From Betaproteobacteria bacterium (GTDB lineage: Bacteria > Pseudomonadota > Gammaproteobacteria > Burkholderiales > Casimicrobiaceae): a stretch of 12,211 nucleotides of DNA. Under the pieces are notes generated by a model. It was not told the origin of the DNA. It searched no databases and saw only the letters and a program-made list of their open reading frames with translations. Positions 6,425-12,211 of the stretch are shown here, in pieces; within the stretch, counting starts at the first letter, position 1; the number at the start of each line of letters is the position of its first letter. The DNA is taken from NCBI GenBank assembly GCA_005889025.1, contig VBCZ01000013.1:816-13026 (forward strand), read 5' to 3'. Position numbers and translations under genes: made by a program.

Positions 6425-6454
6425 TATGTATCATGTAAGCTGGCCGGTCGTCAA
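6425..6454 (-). promoter_or_regulatory. Probable vapBC promoter
   Basis: On the minus strand TTGACG (6454-6449) is followed after 17-18 bases by ATACAT/TACATA (6431-6425). The -35 box is strong and the -10 weak. The expected transcription start, near 6418, falls at or beside the vapB ATG (6417), consistent with a leaderless transcript. The short direct repeats ACAT in TACATGATACATAC, across the -10 region, may be the VapB binding site. Confidence 0.45.
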
Positions 6455-6611
6455 CTACGCGGCAGGGGCCCCGGTCAGCGCCAAGCCCGCCAACCTTCTC
6501 CTCGAGCAGCCGACCAAGTTTGGGCGGATCATCAATCTCAGGATGGCGAAAACAATCGCGCTGACGGCGTCGCAGTCGCTTCTGCTGCGGCCCGACGAGG
6601 TGATTCAATGA
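6426..6611 (+). pseudogene. 3' stub of an SBP gene next to vapBC
   Basis: An open frame of 61 codons whose last 47 or so match the SBP C-terminus: SAKPANLLLEQPTKFG, IINLRMAKTIALTASQ, then LLLRPDEVIQ and a TGA overlapping the ATG of the next SBP. Everything upstream of about 6465 is not SBP-like and instead holds the vapBC promoter. Substitutions at otherwise constant positions (TASQ for TIPQ, RP for RA) suggest relaxed selection. GAGGTGA is retained at 6597-6603. The VapBC module seems to have replaced the first 280 or so codons of this SBP gene. Confidence 0.78.
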
Positions 6612-7597
6612 CGATGCGACGACGCGATGTCCTGGCTTTTCTGGGCGGCGCGGCAATCGCATTCCCGCTTGGCACACGCGCGCAGTCGGTCGCGATGCCC
6701 GTCGTGGGTTTCCTCAACAGCACGTCTCCCGATATCTACGCATTCAACGCCGCAGCGTTTCGCGAAGGGCTTCGCCAAGCGGGCTATGTCGAGGGGCAGG
6801 ATGTTGTGATCGAGTATCGCTGGGCGAACAGCGATTACACTCGGCTTACTGCGCTTGCACTCGATCTGGTTAGGCGTAAGGTCAATGTCATCGCGGCGAC
6901 GGGCGATGTCGCCTCGGCGCGCGCCGCCCAAGCCGCAACCAAGGCGATTCCGATCGTGTTCACGGTCGGTTCCGATCCTGTCCGCTTCGGTTTGGTGCAA
7001 AGCCTCAGTCACCCGGGTGGTAACGCAACCGGCATCACATTGTTTTCGAGCACGTTGACCTCAAAGCGAATGGAACTCTTGCGTGACGTCGCTCCGAACG
7101 CGACGACAATCGCATTGTTGACGAACCCGGAAAACCAGAACGTGGAGGTCGATGTAAACGCGGCACAGGAGGCCGCTCAGGCGCTTGGCCGCAAAGTCAT
7201 CGTCGTGCGCGCGAGGGGCGTGAGCGAGTTCGACGCGGCATTCGAAATGATCGAGCAAAGGCGCATCGGCGCGGTTCTCGTTGCGAGCGACCCGATGTTC
7301 CTCGGTCAGCGCAACAATCTCGTCGCACTTGCGGCCAGTCACAAGATTCCCGTCATGTACAGGGCGCGCGAGTTCGCGACCGCTGGCGGTTTGATCAGCT
7401 ACGGGACCAGTATTACGTGGATGTATCGCGAGGCAGGTATCTATACCGGCCGGATTCTGAAGGGCGCCAAGCCTGCCAACCTTCCAATCCTGCAACCAAC
7501 CAAATTCGATTTCGTCGTCAATCTGAGAACCGCCAAAGCGCTCGGCATCGTAATCCCGCAGTCGCTGCTGCTGCGCGCGGATGAGGTGATTCAATGA
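6608..7597 (+). CDS. ABC transporter substrate-binding protein (ABC_sub_bind family), full length
   Basis: Complete 329-residue SBP starting at ATG 6608 (second ATG at 6614), overlapping the stub stop by 4 bases with GAGGTGA upstream. The frame stays open far upstream to 5528, but that stretch is antisense to vapBC and not protein-like for this family. The N-terminus MTMRRRDVLAFLGGAAIAF followed by TRA-Q looks like a Tat-type export signal (RRxVLAFLGG). Landmarks are VVGFLNSTSP, LRQAGYVEGQ, IPIVFTVGSDPV, HPGGNATG, KRMELLRDVAP, GGLISYGTS, TGRILKGAKPANLP and LRADEVIQ. It is the last complete member of the array before the signalling locus. Ligand unknown; no permease or ATPase follows. Confidence 0.93.
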   Translation: MTMRRRDVLAFLGGAAIAFPLGTRAQSVAMPVVGFLNSTSPDIYAFNAAAFREGLRQAGYVEGQDVVIEYRWANSDYTRLTALALDLVRRKVNVIAATGDVASARAAQAATKAIPIVFTVGSDPVRFGLVQSLSHPGGNATGITLFSSTLTSKRMELLRDVAPNATTIALLTNPENQNVEVDVNAAQEAAQALGRKVIVVRARGVSEFDAAFEMIEQRRIGAVLVASDPMFLGQRNNLVALAASHKIPVMYRAREFATAGGLISYGTSITWMYREAGIYTGRILKGAKPANLPILQPTKFDFVVNLRTAKALGIVIPQSLLLRADEVIQ

Positions 7598-7680
7598 TCC
7601 GGGCTATCATGCTCAGGGTTGTGGCGCTCTTCAGTCCGGCGGGTGATGGTCCCCTCCGATCGCATGTGAGAGCGCGGTGA
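7594..7680 (+). pseudogene. Possible 5' stub of another SBP gene (signal peptide only)
   Basis: The last SBP stop overlaps an ATG (7594, ATGA), with GAGGTGA at 7583-7589, exactly as at the other junctions. The 28-codon frame begins MIRAIMLRVVALFSPAGDG, which looks like the start of an SBP signal peptide and then loses resemblance. It may be what remains of a ninth gene whose body was deleted at the right edge of the array, or a chance short frame. The remainder, 7681-7696, is the kinase leader. Confidence 0.35.
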
Positions 7681-7696
7681 GATAAAGTGCCGCACC

Positions 7697-8599
7697 ATGT
7701 CTGAACGCGAAATCGAGCCCAGTACCTTCGCCGACAAAGCGATTGAGGGGCAAGTCGTCCCTAGCGCTACTGCTGAGATGGCGGTTGACAAAGCCATGGA
7801 TGCGACCGCCGGCCTACCGGCCGCGGAGGTACCGAAGGCGAACCCACGGCAAATGTATCGCGGCCGGCTCTTTCGCAAGTACCTGCTCCTCATCCTCTCG
7901 CTGGTGACGATCGCGCTGCTCGCCTCGGGCGCGATCAGCGTCTACTTTTCGTACCAGGAAAACAAGTCCGCGCTCGCCAGCCTGCAGCACGAAAAGGCTC
8001 TGGCCGCCGCGTCGCGGATCGAGCAGTACATCGAGCAAATCGTCAAGCAACTCGCCTACGCGGCGCTGCCGCAGCTCGATGCGAGCGACATCGAGCTGCG
8101 CCGTATCGAGTTCCTCAAGCTGTTGCGCCAGGCGCCCGAGGTTACCGACATCGCGCAGGTCGACGCTGCCGGACGCGAGCAGATCGCTGTCTCTCGCCTG
8201 GGCATGGATAACATCAACTCGGGCAAGGACCGATCGCAGGAACCGGCGTTTCGCAACGCCAAGCGCGGGCAGCCGTGGTTCGGGCCGGTGTACTTCAAGA
8301 AGGAAACTGAGCCCTACATGACGATCGCCATCCGCTCCGGCAGCGACACGGGGCCCGTGACTATCGCCGACGTCAACCTCAAGTTCATCTGGGACGTCGT
8401 ATCGCGCATCAAGATCGGCGACAAAGGCAAGGCCTACGTGGTCGACGGCAAGGCTTCCTCGTCGCGGATCCGGACATCGGCCTGGTCCTTCGCAAGACCG
8501 ACCTGTCGCAGCTTCCGCACGTCAAATCCGCCACCGAAAAGCAAAACCCGAACGAGCTGGCGATGGTCTCGAACGATCTGGCAGGCACACCGGTGCTGA
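7697..8599 (+). CDS. Kinase fragment 1: membrane anchor and dCache-like periplasmic sensor
   Basis: Start ATG 7697; upstream there is only a weak GGTGAG (7675-7680). Residues 1-60 are a polar cytoplasmic tail longer than usual, 62-84 a membrane helix (YLLLILSLVTIALLASGAIS). Then follows a helical stalk (SLQHEKALAAASRIEQYIEQ) and a dCache-type sensor with QPWFGPVYFKK and PYMTIAIRSG. The frame is genuine to about residue 251 (VVDG); the last 50 residues to 8599 are read out of frame and are S/R/T-rich nonsense. Alone it would be a membrane-anchored sensor with no second membrane segment or signalling part. Confidence 0.6.
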   Translation: MSEREIEPSTFADKAIEGQVVPSATAEMAVDKAMDATAGLPAAEVPKANPRQMYRGRLFRKYLLLILSLVTIALLASGAISVYFSYQENKSALASLQHEKALAAASRIEQYIEQIVKQLAYAALPQLDASDIELRRIEFLKLLRQAPEVTDIAQVDAAGREQIAVSRLGMDNINSGKDRSQEPAFRNAKRGQPWFGPVYFKKETEPYMTIAIRSGSDTGPVTIADVNLKFIWDVVSRIKIGDKGKAYVVDGKASSSRIRTSAWSFARPTCRSFRTSNPPPKSKTRTSWRWSRTIWQAHRC

Positions 8600-11025
8600 C
8601 ATCGGTGGCCCCGATCGAATCGCTTAGGTGGAACGTCTTCGTCGAGCAGCCGGTATCGGAGGTGTACGCGAAGCTCAACGCGTCGATCCTGCGCACTGCG
8701 GCATTGCTGATCGCCGGTCTGGTGATCTCGGCGTTTGCCGCGCTCGCGCTCGCCCGCGGCATGGTGCGGCCCATCCGCACGCTCGAAGAAGGCGCGCGGC
8801 GCATCGGCGCCGGGGAGCTCGATCAGCAGATCGAAGTGCGCACGGGCGACGAGCTCGAGGCGCTCGCCAACCAGTTCAACCGCATGACGGGACGGCTGCG
8901 CGAGTCCTATGCGGGCCTGGAGCACAAAGTCGACGAGCGTACGCACGAACTGCAGAACTCGCTCGAACAGCAGACCGCGATCAGCGAAATTCTGCGTGTG
9001 ATCTCCAGCTCACCTACCGACGTGCAGCCGGTCCTCGATGCCGTCGCGGAGCGAGCCGCACACCTCTGCGGCTCGCCCTACGCGCGCGTGCTGCTTGTCG
9101 ACGGCGACGTACTTCGCCCGGCGGCGAACTACGAGACGAAGACAGGCGCGGGGTTGGAGTCCATCCTGCCGACGCCGCTAAAGCGGTCGTCCATAAATGG
9201 TCGGGCGGTGCTCGACCGTGCAACCATCCATCACGCCGACGTGCTCCCGCTGCTCGACACCGAATACCCGGACGCGCGGCCGAACATTGATCGATCCAGC
9301 ACTCGCGCGGTGTTGGCCGTGCCGCTAATGCGCGAAGGCGGCGCCTATGGCAGCATCTTCGTTTTCCGGCGCGAGCCGGGACTCTTCTCGCCCAACCAGG
9401 TTGCGCTCGTCGAGACATTCGCGCGGCAGGCAGCGATTGCGATCGACAACGTGCGGCTGTTCAACGAGACCAGGGAGGCGCTGAGTCAGCAGCGCGCCTC
9501 GGGCGAAGTGCTCGCCGCGATCAGCAGCTCGATCGCCGACACCGCGCCGGTCTTCGACAAGATTCTCGAAAGCTGCGAACGCCTGTTCGCCGGCAAGGTG
9601 GCCGGGATCAATCTGGTGGGAGAAGACGGCCTGATTCGCGTTCGCGCTTACCACGGTCCGGGCCGGGAGGACCTCGAGCGGGTGTTCCCCCTTCCGATCG
9701 GCCCTGAAAGCGGCTCGGGAGACGCGATACTGACCCGCAGCATCATCCATTACCCAGACGTTGACAACGGCGAGGGCGTGCCTGAGCAGACACGCCGGGC
9801 ATGCAAGGCGGTTGGCTACAAGGCCGTGATTTTCGCGCCGATGGTCTGGGAGGGGAAAGGCATCGGCGTGATCTTCGTCGGTCGCGATTACGTCGGCGCT
9901 TTCTCCGACAAGGACATCGCGCTCCTGAAGACGTTTGCCGACCAGGCCGTGATCGCGATCCAGAACGCACGCCTGTTCAACGCAACGAAAGAGGCGCTCG
10001 AACAGCAGACCGCGGTCGCGGAGATCCTGCGTGTCATCTCGAGCTCGCCCACGGATGTGCAGCCGGTGCTCGATGCGATCGCCGAGCGAGCAGCGCAGCT
10101 TTGCGACGCCTCTGCCGCATCGATGTATCTGACCGACGGCGATACCTTGCGACATCTCGCGTCAAAAGGGCCGTCCCCGGATCCCGTAAGCCATGTCGAC
10201 TCGCTCCCGATCAATCGCGATTCCATTTCCGGCCGCGCGCTGCTCGAACGCAGGACGATCGAAGTGAACGACATGCTCGCGGAGGCGACCGAATACCCGC
10301 TCAGCGCGGAAATCGCGCAACGCTACGGCCACCGCACAGTCGTCGTGGTGCCGCTATTCCGGGAGGGGAAGCCCTTCGGCACGATTCTGCTGCGGCGTCA
10401 GGAAGTACGGCCATTCAGTGAGCGGGAGCTCGCCCTGTTGCAGACGTTCGGCGACCAGGCGGCTATCGCGCTGGAGAACGTCCGGCTTTTCAATGAGACC
10501 AAGGAGGCGCTTGATCAGCAGCGGGCATCGGGTGAAATCCTCGCCGCGATCAGCAGCTCGATCGCCGATACGACGCCGGTGTTCGAGAAAATCCTGGACA
10601 GCTGCGAGCGGCTGTTTGCGGGCAAGCTCGTGGGAATCAATCTGGTCGGCGACGACGGGCTCATCTACATCGGGGCCTACCATGGCCCCCGGCGAGAAGA
10701 ATTCGAAAAGATTTTTCCCACGACAGTCGACGAGAAAAGCGGCTCGGGTGCCGCGATTTCACGTCGCGCCGTGGTGCACGTTCCGGATGTAGACGCCAGC
10801 CACCGAGTGCCCGAAAACACGCGCCGCGGCGCCAAAGCGATCGGCCTCAAATCGGTGGTGTTCGCGCCCATGCTGTGGGAGGGCAAGGGAATCGGCGCGA
10901 TTTTCGTCGGGCGCGATTATGTCGGCCCCTTCTCGGACAAGGATATTGCGCTGTTAAAGACCTTGAGAAAAGCCGGCAGGTCGAGATCGCGAGCCAGCAT
11001 AAGATGCAGTTTCTCGCCAATATGA
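8563..11025 (+). CDS. Kinase fragment 2: membrane segment, HAMP and four GAF domains
   Basis: True kinase sequence in this frame begins at about 8452, before the first ATG at 8563. It includes the end of the sensor (VLTSVAPIESLRWNVFVEQP), a membrane helix (residues 43-65 from ATG 8563), HAMP (RPIRTLEEGARRIGAGELD), a coiled linker (DERTHELQNSLEQQT) and four GAF domains in an A-B-A-B pattern. GAF domains bind small ligands or mediate dimer signalling; which ligand is not visible. After DIALLKT (about 10960) the frame leaves the kinase and ends in nonsense at 11025. It could give a stable soluble or membrane fragment if translated from 8563, which overlaps fragment 1. Confidence 0.62.
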   Translation: MVSNDLAGTPVLTSVAPIESLRWNVFVEQPVSEVYAKLNASILRTAALLIAGLVISAFAALALARGMVRPIRTLEEGARRIGAGELDQQIEVRTGDELEALANQFNRMTGRLRESYAGLEHKVDERTHELQNSLEQQTAISEILRVISSSPTDVQPVLDAVAERAAHLCGSPYARVLLVDGDVLRPAANYETKTGAGLESILPTPLKRSSINGRAVLDRATIHHADVLPLLDTEYPDARPNIDRSSTRAVLAVPLMREGGAYGSIFVFRREPGLFSPNQVALVETFARQAAIAIDNVRLFNETREALSQQRASGEVLAAISSSIADTAPVFDKILESCERLFAGKVAGINLVGEDGLIRVRAYHGPGREDLERVFPLPIGPESGSGDAILTRSIIHYPDVDNGEGVPEQTRRACKAVGYKAVIFAPMVWEGKGIGVIFVGRDYVGAFSDKDIALLKTFADQAVIAIQNARLFNATKEALEQQTAVAEILRVISSSPTDVQPVLDAIAERAAQLCDASAASMYLTDGDTLRHLASKGPSPDPVSHVDSLPINRDSISGRALLERRTIEVNDMLAEATEYPLSAEIAQRYGHRTVVVVPLFREGKPFGTILLRRQEVRPFSERELALLQTFGDQAAIALENVRLFNETKEALDQQRASGEILAAISSSIADTTPVFEKILDSCERLFAGKLVGINLVGDDGLIYIGAYHGPRREEFEKIFPTTVDEKSGSGAAISRRAVVHVPDVDASHRVPENTRRGAKAIGLKSVVFAPMLWEGKGIGAIFVGRDYVGPFSDKDIALLKTLRKAGRSRSRASIRCSFSPI
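8971..10960 (+). repeat. Internal tandem duplication of a GAF pair (period about 1.03 kb)
   Basis: Unit 1 (8971-9999) and unit 2 (10006 to about 10960) align as A-B and A-B. SEILRVISSSPTDVQPVLDA at about 8983 recurs, with slight change, at about 10018. SGEVLAAISSSIADT near 9499 recurs as SGEILAAISSSIADT near 10528. Offsets are 1035 bases for A and 1029 for B. Unit 2 is cut short by the deletion at about 10961. Confidence 0.8.
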
Positions 11026-11699
11026 GCCATGAGCTGCGGACACCCTTGAACGCGATACTGGGCTATTCGGAGCTGCTGTTCGACGGCATCTACGGCACGC
11101 TGGAGGACCGCGTGCGCGGCGTGCTCGAGCGCGTGCAGCACAATGGCAAGCATTTGCTAGGGCTCATCAACGATGTCCTGGACCTGTCGAAAATCGACGC
11201 CGGGCAGCTCAAGCTCGCGTTCGACGATTACTCCATGGCGAGCCTTGTGAAGTCGACACTGGCCAGCACCGAGTCTCTGGCGCGAGCGAAGGGACTCGCG
11301 CTGGAATGCGCGATCGCAGACGACTTGCCGATGGGCTACGGCGACGAACGGCGCCTCACGCAGGTGCTGCTCAACATCGTGGGGAATGCCATTAAATTCA
11401 CCGACGAGGGTAGCGTGAATGTAAGCGCGAAGGCTACCGATGGCTATTTCGATATCGATGTGCGAGATACGGGGCCGGGCATCGCACCGGCCGACCAGAC
11501 CAGGATCTTCGAGGAATTTCAGCAGGTCGATGTCTCAAGCACCCGCAGAAAAGGCGGTACGGGTCTCGGTCTCGCCATAGCCCGCCGCATAATCGAAATG
11601 CATGGCGGCAAGATCTCCGTCAGCTCTGAGCTCGGCGTCGGTTCGACATTCCATGTCATCGTTCCGATTCGTGTCGAACAACAGAAGGAAGCGGCATGA
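10875..11699 (+). CDS. Kinase fragment 3: HisKA and HATPase_c catalytic core
   Basis: Kinase sequence in this frame begins at about 10962 (LEKSRQVEIASQHK); bases 10875-10961 are GAF4 read out of frame. A start at ATG 11004 is possible, but no good ribosome binding site precedes it. The H-box MSHELRTPLNAILGYSELL has the phospho-accepting His at 11028-11030. The ATP-binding domain has the N-box Asn in NIVGNAIKFTDEG (Asn at 11385-11387), G1 in DTGPGIAP, and G2 in GGTGLGLAIARRI. All catalytic motifs are intact, so this piece alone could be an unregulated soluble kinase if expressed. Its stop overlaps the response regulator ATG by 4 bases. Confidence 0.68.
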   Translation: MGGQGNRRDFRRARLCRPLLGQGYCAVKDLEKSRQVEIASQHKMQFLANMSHELRTPLNAILGYSELLFDGIYGTLEDRVRGVLERVQHNGKHLLGLINDVLDLSKIDAGQLKLAFDDYSMASLVKSTLASTESLARAKGLALECAIADDLPMGYGDERRLTQVLLNIVGNAIKFTDEGSVNVSAKATDGYFDIDVRDTGPGIAPADQTRIFEEFQQVDVSSTRRKGGTGLGLAIARRIIEMHGGKISVSSELGVGSTFHVIVPIRVEQQKEAA

Positions 11700-12061
11700 C
11701 AAAGAGAATTCTGGTCATCGAGGACACCGAGGATAACCGGCAGATCCTGCGCGATCTGCTTTCCTCTGCAGGGTACGAAATTATCGAAGCCGTCGATGGC
11801 GAAAGCGGCGTCGCTATGGCCAAGAAACAGCTTACCGGCCTCATCCTGATGGACATCCAGCTTCCGGTGATCGACGGCTACGAGGCGACCCGGCGCCTTA
11901 AGGCCGACCCGGCGACTCGACATATTCCCATCGTGGCGGTCACGTCGTACGCCCTGGTGGGCGACGAGGCAAAGGCGCGCGAGGCCGGATGTGACGGCTA
12001 TGTCGCCAAACCGTTCAGCCCGCGACACCTGCTCGAAAAGGTTCGCGAATTCTTGGGTTAA
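11696..12061 (+). CDS. Single-domain response regulator (CheY/DivK-like receiver)
   Basis: 121 residues, a receiver domain alone. Acidic Mg-binding pair Glu9-Asp10 in ILVIEDTEDNR, phosphorylation site Asp53 in LILMDIQLPVIDG, switch Thr83 in VAVTSYAL, and Lys105 in YVAKPFSP: all conserved positions are present. ATG 11696 overlaps the kinase stop as ATGA, so it was co-translated with the kinase and is its likely phosphate acceptor. With no output domain it would act by protein-protein contact or pass phosphate on. The reading frame is intact although the kinase is broken, so it might now serve another kinase or be recently orphaned. Confidence 0.93.
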   Translation: MTKRILVIEDTEDNRQILRDLLSSAGYEIIEAVDGESGVAMAKKQLTGLILMDIQLPVIDGYEATRRLKADPATRHIPIVAVTSYALVGDEAKAREAGCDGYVAKPFSPRHLLEKVREFLG

Positions 12062-12076
12062 GCGCGAAACAAATCT

Positions 12077-12211
12077 TTGCATAGCCCTGCACGCATCCTG
12101 GTGGTCGACGATACTCCTGAAAATTTGGGATTGTCACGCTGCGGCTGGGACACCACGGTTATGAAATCGAGACCGCAGTCGACGGCGAAGATGCACTGAG
12201 GAAGACCACCG
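12077..12211 (+). pseudogene. Second receiver-domain gene, frameshifted and cut by window edge
   Basis: From TTG 12077 the frame reads LHSPARILVVDDTPENL, the start of a receiver domain with the Asp-Asp pair. It then derails and stops at 12197-12199. From 12130 in another frame the protein continues IVTLRLGHHGYEIETAVDGE, exactly what a receiver should have next. One missing A (GGATT for GGAATT near 12130) joins the two. There is no ATG; TTG 12077 is the best start and has no clear ribosome binding site. In related loci the gene after such a kinase and receiver is often a regulator with a cyclase or other output domain; the output here is outside the window. A sequencing error is possible. Confidence 0.65.

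Larger units (their letters stand above)
7697..11699 (+). pseudogene. Frameshifted dCache-HAMP-GAFx4 sensor histidine kinase locus
   Basis: One ancestral gene of about 1,330-1,350 codons now lies in three frames. The order is cytoplasmic tail, membrane segment 1 (about 7880-7948), periplasmic dCache-like sensor, membrane segment 2 (8689-8757), HAMP (about 8758-8916), coiled linker, GAF1 (about 8980-9470), GAF2 (9487-9985), GAF3 (10006-10500), GAF4 (10516-10960), HisKA (from about 10990) and HATPase_c (to 11690). Break 1 at 8449-8451 fits loss of one base in GGCAAGGC: frame 2 gives KAYVVDG and frame 1 continues GFLVADPDIGLVL. Break 2 near 10961 removes about 20 residues expected after DIALLKT (FADQA to the end of GAF4) plus one base. 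The gene would have sensed a periplasmic ligand and passed phosphate to the regulator at 11696. As it stands no full-length kinase is made. Break 1 could be a sequencing error; break 2 is less easily explained that way. Confidence 0.8.

Noticed and set aside
5528..6607. Open + strand frame continuous with the SBP at 6608, suggesting a 689-residue fusion protein
   Set aside because: The upstream part is antisense to a well-supported vapBC pair, resembles no SBP sequence, and a proper ATG with ribosome binding site and signal peptide sits at 6608. Long open frames are common by chance in GC-rich DNA.
693..7597. Repeated 3' ends as integron attC sites
   Set aside because: They have no attC core or inverted R/L boxes, and the conservation is explained by the protein C-terminus and the ribosome binding site; no integrase is present in the window.
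7598..7696. Promoter for the kinase locus
   Set aside because: No pair of -35 and -10 boxes with acceptable spacing was found by eye.
10945..10970. Programmed frameshift in the kinase (GTTAAAG near 10956)
   Set aside because: No proper slippery heptamer with a downstream structure is evident, and the missing end of GAF4 shows a deletion rather than recoding.

Overview
The window is GC-rich proteobacterial DNA. Three things point to a soil- or water-type Betaproteobacterium (Burkholderiales-like): tandem ABC_sub_bind-family genes, a GAF-rich sensor kinase, and REP-like palindromes carrying a CCCTTCGACAAGCTCAGGG core. An alphaproteobacterium of the Bradyrhizobium group cannot be excluded. This placement is inference; no rRNA or housekeeping gene is present.

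Left part (1-7680): a head-to-tail array of paralogous periplasmic substrate-binding proteins (SBPs) of the ABC_sub_bind / COG2984 type. Six are recognisable: 2-742 (cut by the window edge), 739-1653, 1650-2636, 3625-4605, 4602-5531 and 6608-7597. There are also two 3' stubs (3554-3628 and 6426-6611) and a possible 5' stub (7594-7680). No permease or ATPase gene is present. Neighbouring genes overlap by 4 bp (GTGA/ATGA). The conserved C-terminal codons (D-E-V-I-Q-stop) carry a GAGGTGA that serves as ribosome binding site for the next gene. Two members have lost 22 residues each, at different places.

Two toxin-antitoxin modules interrupt the array, each immediately before an SBP 3' stub. The first (2649-3458, + strand) is a DUF1778 antitoxin with a GNAT acetyltransferase toxin (TacAT/AtaRT type), with a clear sigma70 promoter and an operator-like palindrome. 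The second (5741-6454, - strand) is VapBC, separated from the preceding SBP gene by two REP-like palindromes. In both cases the module seems to have replaced most of one SBP gene.

Right part (7697-12211): a signalling locus in decay. A dCache-HAMP-GAFx4-HisKA-HATPase sensor kinase is split over three reading frames by a one-base loss near 8450 and by a deletion of roughly 60 bases near 10961. A single-domain response regulator follows intact (11696-12061), overlapping the kinase stop by 4 bp. A second receiver-containing gene starts near 12077, carries a one-base frameshift near 12130, and leaves the window.

Working picture (inference): an expanded set of orphan SBPs, perhaps feeding a transporter encoded elsewhere or a sensor, is being rearranged by recombination between its repeated units. 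Toxin-antitoxin modules are lodged at the break points, next to a two-component locus that is degrading.
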